From positions 62,001 to 126,000 of the forward strand of contig NZ_LROM01000087.1 in the NCBI RefSeq assembly GCF_001758785.1: DNA of 64,000 nt, written 5' to 3'. The position numbers and the translations under genes are program-made. This document shows, one piece after another, positions 8,669 to 20,361 of this stretch (the first letter of the stretch is position 1; each line of letters begins with the position of its first letter). The DNA is from Duganella phyllosphaerae. GTDB taxonomy: Bacteria > Pseudomonadota > Gammaproteobacteria > Burkholderiales > Burkholderiaceae_D. A model generated the notes under the pieces. It did no database searches, was not told where the DNA came from, and worked only from the letters and a program-made list of their open reading frames with translations.

Positions 8669-8716
8669 GCGACTCCTTAGTTAGCTTGCCTGACTTGATG
8701 GCCATCGTTGTTCTGC

Positions 8717-9400
8717 TTACCTTACCCAGCTGCTATTGGCAGGCGGACATGTGGTCCTGATCCGGGTTTTGCTGGAGCCAAAGACCGAGTTGAAGTCGGC
8801 GGTCCGGCTGCGGTAGCAGGTCGTGTGCGGGCCTCGGGTGATTCTGGTGTAGACCACGCCGTCGGCCGCGGTGTAGTGGTCAGTGATTTCCGCCGTGTCA
8901 CCGCCCACGTAGGCGCCGGCGATGCCGCGCGCCAGGCGCTCTTCCAGGGTCTCGGGCCGATCGTCGGGCACGCCCTTGGCCTTGCCGAGGATTTCCTTGT
9001 CGATGCGGGGCAGGTCGCGCCTGGCCTGGGCGATGATGGCGGCTGCAGTGCGCGCGGTGGCGGGCTGGTTGCTGGCGAACGGGTCGGGTGCGGTGGCAGC
9101 CATCGACGTCGGCGCGCTGTCGCGCAGCACAGGCACAGGCGCCGGTTCAGCAACTGTTGGCGCTGGTGTGACGTTGGCGGAGGTGGCAGTGGTGCGCCGC
9201 TGAGGCGCGGCGGCCACGTTCTGCGCCAGAAGCGGCGCGGACTTTGAGGGCACAGCTTTGGGCAGCGCCAGCAGCATCAGGATCGAGGAGCGCACGCCAG
9301 CAGGTTCCTGCGGCGCCTGGCGTACCGGCGCCAGGAACAGCCATAACGTGGCGCCCTGGATCAGGAACGCTGCGCTGGCGCCCCAGGCCCGGCGCGCCAT
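8717..9400 (-). CDS. Hypothetical membrane-anchored protein
   Basis: A 227-residue protein I do not recognise. Residues about 8-25 form one hydrophobic segment (FLIQGATLWLFLAP), followed by a Pro/Ala-rich spacer to about residue 115 and a C-terminal domain with two cysteines (TTCYRSR and RTTCPP) that could pair in the periplasm. It starts 3 bases after the antiporter stop and is followed by the beta-lactamase, so it probably belongs to the same transcript. Confidence 0.7.
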   Translation of the reverse strand: MARRAWGASAAFLIQGATLWLFLAPVRQAPQEPAGVRSSILMLLALPKAVPSKSAPLLAQNVAAAPQRRTTATSANVTPAPTVAEPAPVPVLRDSAPTSMAATAPDPFASNQPATARTAAAIIAQARRDLPRIDKEILGKAKGVPDDRPETLEERLARGIAGAYVGGDTAEITDHYTAADGVVYTRITRGPHTTCYRSRTADFNSVFGSSKTRIRTTCPPANSSWVR

Positions 9401-9403
9401 CGC

Positions 9404-10678
9404 TTATAGCAGCAGGAACGCGGCAGCGGCCACCACCGTCGGTCCCAGTGCGCCCAGCAGCAGTCCCAGCATGCCGACCGATTCATCGTTGAAGCCGCGC
9501 CGCAGCAGCGCCACGCCGGCCGGGTTGGGGGCGTTGGCGATCACGGTCAGGCCGCCGCCGCTGACGGCGCCCGCCACCAGCATGTATTGCGCCTGCGGCG
9601 TGATGCCGTTAATTAGCGAGCCGAGGTAGGTGAGGGCGGCGTTGTCGGTAATCGCCGTCAGGGCCGTGGCGCCGAAGAACAGCGCCAGCGGCGACAGGCT
9701 CTCGACGATAGGCTGTAACCACCATTGCTGCATGCCGCCCAGCACCACCAGCCCGGCCAGGAAGAAACCGACCAGCAGCGCTTCCTTGATGATCAGTGGC
9801 GACTGGTAGCGCTCGTAGGCGCTGGTAAAGCCGAGGAACAACATGAAGAGGCCCAGGAACAGCACGGGGTGGTGGCTGAACACGACCAGTCCGGCCAGGA
9901 AGGCCAGGTGGATCACGGTGACGGCCAGCGGCACCTTCGGCGTGTCGGCGGCATCGGCGCCCGGTGTGGCCTGGATTTCGTTGGCGGCAATCGGGCGCAG
10001 GTGCGGCGCCAGCATGAAGCTGACAACGGTGGCGTTGACGACGACTGCCAGTGCCGCCTTCCAGCCGAAGTTGCTGGCCATAAAGGCGCTGTCCCAGCCC
10101 CAGGTACCGGCCACCATCAGCACCGGCGGCGCCGCGTAAGACGTCAGCGTGCCACCGATCGAGACGTTGACGAACAACACGCCCAGCGCGCCGTACTTGA
10201 GCCACTCCGGCATGCCGGCACGGAAGATCAGCGGCGCCAAGGTCATTGCGGCCAGGGTCATGGCGGCCGGTTCGGTAATGAGCGAGCCGGTCAGCGGTAC
10301 CAGCGCCAAGCCGAACCAGGCCAGCGCCACTTCGGTGCGCAGCGGCAGTTTGCGCGACAGCGCCAGCAACAGGCGCTGCACCGCATCGAGCACCGGGCGC
10401 GAGGCGGCCACCACCATCACCGTGAACACGAACAACGGCTCGGTGTAATGGCGCGATTCGACATAGGCGATGGCCGACTGGCCACCGTTGGCCAGCGCCA
10501 TGACCAGTATCAGCACGAACGCCCAGAAACCGAACACCACCTCCACTTCGCCCAGCAGGTGGAACAGGCCGGCATGGCGCGGGTGGCGGCGGGCCAGGGT
10601 GCCGAACGATTTGGCGGCGAAGGTATGGAGCAGGGCCAGCGCAAACAGGCTGGCGCCGATGAGTTCAATATTATGCAA
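9404..10678 (-). CDS. Putative Na+/H+ antiporter
   Basis: A 424-residue inner-membrane protein with about ten hydrophobic segments, of the putative Na+/H+ antiporter family (Pfam PF07399 type). Typical stretches are GEVEVVFGFWAFVLI, TGSLITEPAAMTLAAMTLAPL and the late ITDNAALTYLGSLI, in which the acidic/Asn residues inside membrane segments suit cation exchange. The family has little experimental work, so ion specificity is inferred from homology. It lies 9 bases after the pheC/aroQ gene and 3 bases before the hypothetical gene, consistent with one operon. Confidence 0.82.
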   Translation of the reverse strand: MHNIELIGASLFALALLHTFAAKSFGTLARRHPRHAGLFHLLGEVEVVFGFWAFVLILVMALANGGQSAIAYVESRHYTEPLFVFTVMVVAASRPVLDAVQRLLLALSRKLPLRTEVALAWFGLALVPLTGSLITEPAAMTLAAMTLAPLIFRAGMPEWLKYGALGVLFVNVSIGGTLTSYAAPPVLMVAGTWGWDSAFMASNFGWKAALAVVVNATVVSFMLAPHLRPIAANEIQATPGADAADTPKVPLAVTVIHLAFLAGLVVFSHHPVLFLGLFMLFLGFTSAYERYQSPLIIKEALLVGFFLAGLVVLGGMQQWWLQPIVESLSPLALFFGATALTAITDNAALTYLGSLINGITPQAQYMLVAGAVSGGGLTVIANAPNPAGVALLRRGFNDESVGMLGLLLGALGPTVVAAAAFLLL

Positions 10679-10687
10679 AACAGGGCC

Positions 10688-11941
10688 TTATTGGAAGTTA
10701 ATCAGTGGTGCCAGCGCCTGCTGCGCCGCAGCGGCGCTGAGCGCGGTGGCGTCGAGCGTGCGCAGCCCTTGCGCGACCTCGTCGCGGCGGTTAGCGTCAA
10801 GCAGGATGGCCTGGTTGGCGGCCAGCGCCGCCAGCAGTTCGGTGGTGATCCGATCGAGCTCGGGGCGGATGTCGGTGGCCAGGTCGGGCGCGTCGTCGAA
10901 CCGGCCGGCGTGCTGTGCAGTCCAGCGTTGGTACAGTTCGCGCTGCACGGTTTTCGACGCTTCGATCTGCGCCCGGAACACTGCCTCCACCCGCTGCGTC
11001 GGCAAACCGAGCGCGCTGCCTTGCTTGACGGCGGCAGCGATGACCAGCGCTTCGCGCGGCAAATCTTCGATCGGCGCTTGCCGGTTCCACTTGGCGCGCG
11101 CGACCGGTTCGGCCAGCAGCAGGCGCTGGTCGATGGCCTGGCGCAACGGTTCCAGCGCCCAGGGGAATGCCAGCCAGTGTTTCACGTCCTGTTGCAGCGC
11201 ACCGCTGGTAATACGCTCCTGCAGCCACTGGTCCACCAGCGCTTTCAACGCGGGATCGCGCGGCAGCAGCATGGCCTTGTCGGCGGTATCGAATGGCTGA
11301 TCCGGGTGCACCGCGCACAGTTCCGGGTGCAGCCGTTGTTGCAGCCGCGTTTCCATGGCGTCGGTCATCATCAGGTCGGCCTTGCCGGCGGCGATCTGGC
11401 CGAAGATGGTGACGTTGTCCGGGTAGACCGTCAGTTGCGCGCGCGGCGCATGGCTGCGGGCAAAGCGTTCGTTGGTGCCGCCCGGGTTGACGATCAGGCG
11501 CACGTCGGGCTGGTTGATCTGCGCCAGCGTCTGGAAGCGTTGCACGTTGTCGCAGCGCGTGATCGGGGTCTTGCCATCGCGCTGGTAAGCGATCGAAAAC
11601 AGCGCATGCTGCTGGCGCTCTGGCGTGATGGAAATGCCGCCGACGGCGATGTCGAACTTGTCGGCGTTCCAGTCGGCGAGCAAGGTGGGCCAGCTGGTGG
11701 GCACCATGGTCAGCCTGACGCCGAGGCGTTTGGCCAGGCCGGCCGCCAGGTCGATATCGAGCCCGAGGTAGTCGCCGCTGTGGCCGAGCCGGTAGGTGTA
11801 GGGCTTGTAGTCGGCAGGCGTGCCCACCCGCAGTTCGCCGCTGGCGGTGATGCCGGCCAGTTGCCGGGCCGGCCCGGCCGATGCGGCGCCGGCCGTGGCC
11901 GCGATCAGCAGGGAAAGCAATAATGTGGTGGCGCGCATCAA
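10688..11941 (-). CDS. pheC: Periplasmic cyclohexadienyl dehydratase fused to AroQ-gamma chorismate mutase
   Basis: A 417-residue two-domain protein with a signal peptide (residues 1 to about 22). Residues about 30-257 match PheC-type cyclohexadienyl dehydratase, a catalytic relative of solute-binding proteins: GELRVGTPADYKPYT, DGKTPITRC and NPGGTNERFA. Residues about 262-400 match secreted AroQ-gamma chorismate mutase: R273 in DQRLLL, K284 in ARAKW, D293, R296-E297 and the helix QIEASKTVQ. Together they would turn chorismate into prephenate and then phenylpyruvate (or arogenate into phenylalanine) outside the cytoplasm. It could be mistaken for a plain amino-acid-binding protein, but the catalytic motifs argue against that. 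Confidence 0.85.
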   Translation of the reverse strand: MMRATTLLLSLLIAATAGAASAGPARQLAGITASGELRVGTPADYKPYTYRLGHSGDYLGLDIDLAAGLAKRLGVRLTMVPTSWPTLLADWNADKFDIAVGGISITPERQQHALFSIAYQRDGKTPITRCDNVQRFQTLAQINQPDVRLIVNPGGTNERFARSHAPRAQLTVYPDNVTIFGQIAAGKADLMMTDAMETRLQQRLHPELCAVHPDQPFDTADKAMLLPRDPALKALVDQWLQERITSGALQQDVKHWLAFPWALEPLRQAIDQRLLLAEPVARAKWNRQAPIEDLPREALVIAAAVKQGSALGLPTQRVEAVFRAQIEASKTVQRELYQRWTAQHAGRFDDAPDLATDIRPELDRITTELLAALAANQAILLDANRRDEVAQGLRTLDATALSAAAAQQALAPLINFQ

Positions 11942-12025
11942 GCGGTGTCCCGAGGTTGGTGAACTGTAAAAATTTCCAACCGCTATGGTAACGCACCGGC
12001 TGCCCGGTGCGTTCCTGCTGCATGC

Positions 12026-13219
12026 TTATTTCAGCATCACGGGACCGGCGTTGATGCGGGTGCGGAACAGCATGTACGGTTTCTGGCGCAGGTCTTTGCC
12101 GTCGTGGAAGCCGGCCTGGCGGTGCAGCTGGTTGGCGATGAAATACAGGTAGCCATCGGGGCCGACCGACAGTGTATCGGGCCACAGCATGCGCGGATCG
12201 GACGCGAGGGTGGTCCACTGGCCGTCGGCCTGGCGCTGGTGAATGCTGTTGTGCTCGTAGTCGCCGGCATAGAGGCGGCCCTGGTCGTCCGCCTCCAGGC
12301 CATCGGACGCGCCTTTTTCGCCCAGGTCGCGCACCGCAGCGGCCAGTGCTGTCTCGTTGGCGCCGGCATCGAGCAACAGCTTGGTCGGCACCGCGTACAG
12401 GTGCCGGCTCGAAAGCGGGCTGTAATACAGCGTGGCGCCATCGGCCGAGAGCGCGATGCCGTCCGCCGCCACCGCAAACGGCTGCGGCGCCTTGCCGGGT
12501 GCGCGCTGGGCCAGGCGCTGGCCTTCGACGAACGGCACGAAGGCAGGGTCTGGCGATGTCGATGGATGGCCGCTCAGCTTGCGCCAGCTGCGACCGCTGT
12601 CGATATCGACCACGATGATGGCGCCCGGTCCCGAGACCGACGAATCGGTGATGTACGCCACGCCGGCTTTGCCCGCGCGCAGGTCGAAGCGCACATCGTT
12701 CAGGTAGGTGGTATCGAGCGCCACGTCGGCGGGAATGATGATGGTCTTGACGACCTTGTTGGTGGCCAGGTCCACGGCCACCAGCTTGGCCGCGCCGGCA
12801 ATGCGGGTCTGGAAGCCAGGCGCGGCCGGGTCGAGGATCCAGAGCCGGTCCAGCGCGTCGACCACCACGCTTTGCACGCTCGACAAGGTGTCGGCAGGTT
12901 TTTTCGCGTCGAAGGTATTGGCCGCTTGCGAGGGGTACGCCACCACGGCGCCGTTGCGCAGTTCGCCGACCGTAAACGGTACGTCGTCGCCCCAGCGCGG
13001 GAAGTTGACAAAAATCCGCCCCTTGGCCGAAACCGTCACGCCGGTGGGCATCGGCCCGGTCTGGAACTGGTGAACTGCTTCGATGGTGCCGACCGTGCGC
13101 GCGGCCGGCACGGCGGCAACGGGCGCGGCGGCGTGGGCTGCGATCGGGAACGCCAGCTGAATCAGCAAGGCAGTAGTGGCGGCGGCGATGAATGGCACGG
13201 AGGTGTTTTTAGCTTGCAT
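12026..13219 (-). CDS. Secreted MRJP / L-dopachrome tautomerase-related protein
   Basis: A 397-residue exported beta-propeller-like protein of the major royal jelly protein/yellow superfamily. The chosen ATG at 13219 has aggaa 6 bases upstream and starts a clean signal peptide (MQAKNTSVPFIAAATTALLI, cleavage after AHA). The open frame extends upstream to 13384 but lacks a ribosome site there. Repeated blade-like segments are seen: SAKGRIFVNFPRWGDD, VVDALDRLWILDP, DGIALSADGATLYYSPL and DGLEADDQGRLYAGDYE. Bacterial members have no settled function. It heads a minus-strand run and is 84 bases from the pheC/aroQ gene. Confidence 0.8.
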   Translation of the reverse strand: MQAKNTSVPFIAAATTALLIQLAFPIAAHAAAPVAAVPAARTVGTIEAVHQFQTGPMPTGVTVSAKGRIFVNFPRWGDDVPFTVGELRNGAVVAYPSQAANTFDAKKPADTLSSVQSVVVDALDRLWILDPAAPGFQTRIAGAAKLVAVDLATNKVVKTIIIPADVALDTTYLNDVRFDLRAGKAGVAYITDSSVSGPGAIIVVDIDSGRSWRKLSGHPSTSPDPAFVPFVEGQRLAQRAPGKAPQPFAVAADGIALSADGATLYYSPLSSRHLYAVPTKLLLDAGANETALAAAVRDLGEKGASDGLEADDQGRLYAGDYEHNSIHQRQADGQWTTLASDPRMLWPDTLSVGPDGYLYFIANQLHRQAGFHDGKDLRQKPYMLFRTRINAGPVMLK

Positions 13220-13386
13220 GCGGGTTCCTGAAGAGATGGGATTTTTCATGGAACGCAGTGTGGCAGGCCCGGCAGCATTTGGCCATGGGCATGGGGCGGA
13301 ATGTGTTTCAACGTCAGCGTGAAAATTGGACCAGACTGCCTGCACCACGGCGGTCATCGTCAAGCAGGCAAACCTTGCACGCATAT

Positions 13387-13794
13387 TTAAGCGGAGATCA
13401 CTTCTTGTTCCTCAGTGGTGGTGAGCGGCAAGATGGAAAGCGAGGTTCGTTGGTCTGGCGTGAGCATCTTAGCTGTTGCACTATCTGTGAATACCGTACT
13501 GCCGTTGATACCCCTGGTACGTTTGGCGTCTACTCCTTTGATAAAGAATTTTTCGCTACCGGCTATCGACCGGTCCACCGCGCAAATGAAGAAAGGCACT
13601 TTAGTCGCTTGAGCCCGTTTAACGTCGGTTGCGCTGAATCCCGTGGGGTATCCTGTTCCGGTTCTGGGCGTTTTGGCATTACCGCCCAGCAGAAGAGCAT
13701 CAAAAAGAAAGTGCTGTTCTGCGGTTGCGCGCATAAATTTCGTAATGCATAAGAATTCGCCAGCTTTTCCGGAAAGATTTTTAAGGTTACGCAT
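13387..13794 (-). CDS. Hypothetical protein of unknown origin
   Basis: A 135-residue open frame I do not recognise. The ATG at 13794 has ggaagg about 6 bases upstream and lies 13 bases after the dnaE2 stop. The sequence has no obvious signal peptide or membrane segment; it contains a basic N terminus (MRNLKNLSGKAG), GTGYPTGFSATDVKRA and KVPFFICAVDRSIAGSEKFF. Base composition is visibly lower in GC than its neighbours, which suggests recent transfer or a decaying gene. An open frame on the opposite strand (13258-13752) competes with it, so the call is tentative. Confidence 0.4.
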   Translation of the reverse strand: MRNLKNLSGKAGEFLCITKFMRATAEQHFLFDALLLGGNAKTPRTGTGYPTGFSATDVKRAQATKVPFFICAVDRSIAGSEKFFIKGVDAKRTRGINGSTVFTDSATAKMLTPDQRTSLSILPLTTTEEQEVISA

Positions 13795-13807
13795 CGCCGC
13801 CCTTCCA

Positions 13808-16966
<3,159 letters not shown>

Positions 16967-16968
16967 GG

Positions 16969-18438
16969 TCAGGCATACAGTCCATGCAGGAACCAGCGCG
17001 CATCGGTGGTGCGTTCGAGGTAGATCCAGTAGCAGCTGGCGTCGCTGCCCTGGGCCACGAAGTAGTCGCGGGCGGCGGTCTGGTCGTTCCACCAGCCAGC
17101 TTCCAGGCGCTCGGGGCCGGAGAGGATTTTGAGGGCGCTGCCGTAGAACGGCCGGTTGTCGCGCATCAGCAGCGCAATCGGTTTCGGCAGCAGCCAGAAT
17201 GGCCGGCCGTCGAATACTTCGTCAGGCTGTGGCTTGGGACGCCTGGCCGTGGCCGGCAGCCAGGTGTTGCATATTTCGGGACGGTAGTCGTCCACGGTGG
17301 CGGGCGTGAGCACGTTGTCGGTGCCCAGCCGCGCGGTGAGCAGTTCCAGCAGCCGGTGGTAGTCCTGCGGCGTGCCGCCCGGCTCGGGAAACAGCGAGGC
17401 ATTGGGCGGCAGCATGGCTTCGATTTTCACCGCTTCGAGCCGCAGCGCGATCACCGGCGCGTGCAGTTCCACCTTGCCGAGGCGCTCCTTGAGCAGGCGC
17501 ACCAGGTGCGACTCGTGCCATGCCGGCTCGGCCAGCATGATGTCGAGCGCCGTGGGCGCCACCGCCGCGCGGCCGCGTTCATGTTCGAGGTACAGCGTGA
17601 ACGCGCGCACCGCCTGCTGCATGGCGGTAAGCCAGCCCACCAGTTGCAGGATCAGGCTCGACGCCCCGTGTAATAAGGCGTCGGCGTGTTCCACGCGTTC
17701 GAAGGTTTCGATGCGGGCGGAAAAGTGCAGGGGCGGCTTGATCCACTCGAACATTTCCGGCGCCTCGCCGTAGGCGCGGTCGAGCGCGGCCAGCAGGTGC
17801 TTGTCGGTGCGCCGCAACAGCCCGGCGCGCGGCAGCCGGCGCAAGGCACCGAGGTTGCGCGCGCCGATATCGGTGAGCCAGCCTTGGAAGGGCACGGCAG
17901 CCGGGATCAGCTCGCACGGCAGCTGGTTGAGCCGTTGTTGCAGACGCTCCATCGAGGCCACGCGGCGGCCCTTGGGCTGATCCTTGGGCGGCGCGTTACG
18001 GGCCAGCAACCAGGCGCCTTCAGCGGTGGGCGCGGCGCCCAGTTGCAGCGTGAAGCCGAGCGCGGCCACGCTGCGCAGCACGCGCAGGCACAGCGCGTGT
18101 GGGCCCCTGAACAGCGTGAGACTGGCGCTCACGTCCAGCAGCAGCGACCAGTCGGGTTGATACGTGATGTCGGGTGTGTACTGCATCAGCGCGGTGGCGA
18201 TGGCGTCCAGCGCCTGGTCTTCCTTGTCGGCTGCGCGCTCGAGCACGGTGGTGTCAGGCGCGATGGCCGCCACGCCGCCACTGCGCATCCCCAGGCGCAC
18301 GCCAGCCTGCGCGGCCTGGCGCGACATGGCCAGCACCAGTCCGTGCTCGACGACGACCATGGGCGCCGGCTCAGACCAGCACGGTCGTTGCGCTTCGAGC
18401 GGCAACAACGGCAGGTGGACGCTTAACATCAGTTTCAT
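16969..18438 (-). CDS. imuB: Mutasome subunit ImuB (Y-family polymerase-like)
   Basis: A 489-residue protein of the ImuB family, related to Y-family polymerases but without activity. At the N terminus, where active polymerases have Asp in the hxDxDxFF motif, it reads MLSVHLPLLPLEA, so the catalytic aspartate is missing as expected for ImuB. In the family it bridges DnaE2 and the beta clamp. The start at 18438 (or 18429, nine bases later) was chosen because residues upstream have no family match. It overlaps imuA by 68 bases and is followed 2 bases later by dnaE2. Confidence 0.92.
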   Translation of the reverse strand: MKLMLSVHLPLLPLEAQRPCWSEPAPMVVVEHGLVLAMSRQAAQAGVRLGMRSGGVAAIAPDTTVLERAADKEDQALDAIATALMQYTPDITYQPDWSLLLDVSASLTLFRGPHALCLRVLRSVAALGFTLQLGAAPTAEGAWLLARNAPPKDQPKGRRVASMERLQQRLNQLPCELIPAAVPFQGWLTDIGARNLGALRRLPRAGLLRRTDKHLLAALDRAYGEAPEMFEWIKPPLHFSARIETFERVEHADALLHGASSLILQLVGWLTAMQQAVRAFTLYLEHERGRAAVAPTALDIMLAEPAWHESHLVRLLKERLGKVELHAPVIALRLEAVKIEAMLPPNASLFPEPGGTPQDYHRLLELLTARLGTDNVLTPATVDDYRPEICNTWLPATARRPKPQPDEVFDGRPFWLLPKPIALLMRDNRPFYGSALKILSGPERLEAGWWNDQTAARDYFVAQGSDASCYWIYLERTTDARWFLHGLYA

Positions 18439-19126
18439 GATCGTGGGGGGCAGGTTGTAACGGGATATGCAGCGGTACCGGCATATCGCCGAGAGGGATA
18501 AACAAGGGCTGGTCGCAGTGCGGGCCCTTGCGCTTGATGATCTCCACTGAGATGCCACCGGGGGCCGGACGCAAGGTCATGCGCAGCGGCGAGGGCGACG
18601 CGTCGGCTGCCGCCGCGATCGGGCGCAGCAGCCACAACCAGGTGTCGGTGCTTTGCGCGGCCAGGTTAAGCCGGCGCAGCGCTTCGGGCCGCACATTGGC
18701 CTGCCACAGCAGCACCGCGCCGCAGGAGCCGTTCTTGAGGATTTGTTCGGCCGACCACAGCGCGTCGGCACTGCTGGCAGGCTTGAGCCACAGCAGGTTG
18801 CGGTCATTCACTTGCCAGGCGCGGCACGCCATGGCGTGCGGCAGATACGGCGGCTGCACCAGCGCCACGCGCTGGCGCGCCGACAGGCTGGCCAGTACCG
18901 GTTTTAACAACTGCATTTCGCCGATGCCGTGTTGCTGCACCAGCAGTTCGATCAGCGCCGAGCGCGGCCAGCCATTATTGGGCAGTTCGCTGTCCAGAAG
19001 CTGGTGCCCGGTGGTGCAGGTGGTGGAGCGTGAAATGGCCAGTTCGCTGGCCCGCCACACATCGCGCATGGCCAGGCGGCCAGCCTGCGCGGCTGCGGTG
19101 GTAATGGCGAGTGGTGGCGTGAGCAT
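18371..19126 (-). CDS. imuA: Mutasome subunit ImuA (RecA-like)
   Basis: A 251-residue ImuA/SulA-like RecA-fold protein, first gene of the imuA-imuB-dnaE2 operon. Typical features are the N-terminal VWRASELA, the region TGHQLLDSELPNNGWPRSALIELL and the strand VALVQPPYLPHAMACRAW; a canonical Walker A is absent, as in other ImuA proteins of this type. ImuA supports SOS-induced mutagenesis with ImuB and DnaE2. A LexA box ends 19 bases before the start codon, so repression should be tight and induction damage-dependent. Confidence 0.92.
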   Translation of the reverse strand: MLTPPLAITTAAAQAGRLAMRDVWRASELAISRSTTCTTGHQLLDSELPNNGWPRSALIELLVQQHGIGEMQLLKPVLASLSARQRVALVQPPYLPHAMACRAWQVNDRNLLWLKPASSADALWSAEQILKNGSCGAVLLWQANVRPEALRRLNLAAQSTDTWLWLLRPIAAAADASPSPLRMTLRPAPGGISVEIIKRKGPHCDQPLFIPLGDMPVPLHIPLQPAPHDHETDVKRPPAVVAARSATTVLV

Positions 19127-19144
19127 GGGTTGTTATTAGACTTA

Positions 19145-19164
19145 TACTGTATGTATGTACAGTA
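19145..19164 (-). promoter_or_regulatory. LexA (SOS) box upstream of imuA
   Basis: The sequence tactgtatgtatgtacagta matches the E. coli LexA consensus TACTG(TA)5CAGTA at all but two positions, with perfect CTGT-N8-ACAG ends. It lies just upstream of the imuA ATG, in the expected promoter zone. Confidence 0.93.
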
Positions 19165-19232
19165 TAATCCCCGCTGGCGCTGAGATGCAAGATTGATTTA
19201 TTTGTCGTGCGGCTATACTTGATATCGAAGGG

Positions 19233-19706
19233 TCAGCGTTTGAAAAAACGCGGATCGTAGATCCAGCGCTTGATGGTCGTCGCTGTCATCGCGGCGGTGT
19301 CGGGGTGTTGCGGGTTGATCAGCACATTATCTTCATCCGGCACGATGACTGATGGCACACGTAGCAGCGCGCTGGCACCGGAGGCGATCCAGGCATCGCC
19401 TGCTGCGATGGAGCTCAGGCCGGCAGGGACAGCATCCCAGCCGCCGGGCAATGGTGCGAGTACCTGGCAGGTGGTCCATACTTCATCGGGAATCTCGATA
19501 CGTACCAGGTAGCGGTTGAATGGCCCACGACCCTTAAGGTAATGCACCGTCTCCAGCGCGGCCAGCGCGATATTGACGGCGCAGTACACAACGGGGGTGC
19601 CCTTACTGTTCCAGCGCCCACCGGTCAGCCTGGCACCCATGCCACTTAAATCGTTGGCGGCATAGGCGGGTGCTTCCATCGCAATACGCCACACCACCGC
19701 AGTCAT
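19233..19706 (-). CDS. RES-domain toxin
   Basis: A 157-residue RES-family toxin; characterised members degrade NAD+ in the cytoplasm. The start at 19706 overlaps the antitoxin stop (ATGA). Family landmarks are VWRIA near the N terminus, GGRWNSKGTPVVYCA with the conserved Arg and Tyr, ALAALETVHYL, and the late VIVPDEDNVLINPQHP. An earlier in-frame start (19826) would sit inside the antitoxin gene and has no family support. Together with the upstream gene it forms a type II toxin-antitoxin pair lying next to the SOS mutasome operon. Confidence 0.9.
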   Translation of the reverse strand: MTAVVWRIAMEAPAYAANDLSGMGARLTGGRWNSKGTPVVYCAVNIALAALETVHYLKGRGPFNRYLVRIEIPDEVWTTCQVLAPLPGGWDAVPAGLSSIAAGDAWIASGASALLRVPSVIVPDEDNVLINPQHPDTAAMTATTIKRWIYDPRFFKR

Positions 19707-20221
19707 GCGTAAGCTCCGCTTTGTATCATGGCCAGTAAATTTGCCACCAGTTTTTGGCCCTCGAAGGTATCCATATAACTGGCCGGGGTTTCGCCCCCCA
19801 GCGCTGGCAATGGCTCGGTTAGCCATTCTGACACCCAGCGCGCCGCATCGAAACCGGTTGGGTCGCCCGACTCTTCGACCATGGTTTGCACCATGATGAT
19901 CAGATTTTCTACGCCCAGCACCCGTTCCGATTCGTCACTGGACAGCATGAGGGCATCTTTTTCCTTGCGGCTGATGGTGGCACGCGACAGCCCCAGGCTG
20001 GTGAGCAAAATTTCCTTGCTCATCCCCATGCGCGAAGACAGGCTGGTAATCGTCGATGCCGGTATGCCTTGTCGTATCAAGGCAATCCGCCCTTGCGGAT
20101 TGAGATTGAAAAGCGGGGAGCCATCCACAGGCGCGGACTTGGCTGCACTGCGGCCAGCCTTGCGAATCTTGATAGCAGCGGCGCCGGATACGGTGGCTGG
20201 CTTTTTCATAAGATTGGACAT
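19703..20221 (-). CDS. Xre/ParS-type antitoxin (DUF2384) of a RES toxin pair
   Basis: A 172-residue antitoxin of the Xre-MbcA-ParS type. It has a basic N terminus, a helix-turn-helix-like segment (SRMGMSKEILLTSLGLSRATISRKEK), and a C-terminal DUF2384 toxin-binding part (VLGVENLIIMVQ, WVSEWLTEPLPALGGETPASY). aggagg precedes the ATG. It ends in a 4-base overlap with the toxin, so translation is coupled. Such antitoxins usually repress their own promoter. Confidence 0.9.
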   Translation of the reverse strand: MSNLMKKPATVSGAAAIKIRKAGRSAAKSAPVDGSPLFNLNPQGRIALIRQGIPASTITSLSSRMGMSKEILLTSLGLSRATISRKEKDALMLSSDESERVLGVENLIIMVQTMVEESGDPTGFDAARWVSEWLTEPLPALGGETPASYMDTFEGQKLVANLLAMIQSGAYA

Positions 20222-20232
20222 AATTGCCTCCT

Positions 20233-20254
20233 TTGAGTTGGTAGGTTAGCTCAA
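20233..20254 (-). promoter_or_regulatory. Possible antitoxin operator (inverted repeat)
   Basis: ttgag and ctcaa (20233-20237 and 20250-20254) form a short inverted repeat just upstream of the antitoxin ribosome site. The position would suit autoregulation, but the arms are only five bases. Confidence 0.3.
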
Positions 20255-20361
20255 AAGAGACACTTTGCAAGTCATTTATGATAGCGGCTTTCACGTGTTT
20301 GACTTGTCCCGCCACCACTTATGCGTCAGAGTACGCCCTCATCGAAGTTGCAGGAGTTTGC

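Noticed and set aside
9725-11923. Long plus-strand open frame of 732 codons opposite the antiporter and PheC-AroQ genes
   Set aside because: It is a shadow of two well-supported minus-strand genes; its translation is low-complexity with many His, Gln and Arg residues, as expected for an antisense frame in GC-rich DNA.
13258-13752. Plus-strand open frame of 164 codons
   Set aside because: It starts inside the 5' part of the MRJP-like gene region, has no ribosome site and no recognisable features; the minus-strand frame has a better start signal.
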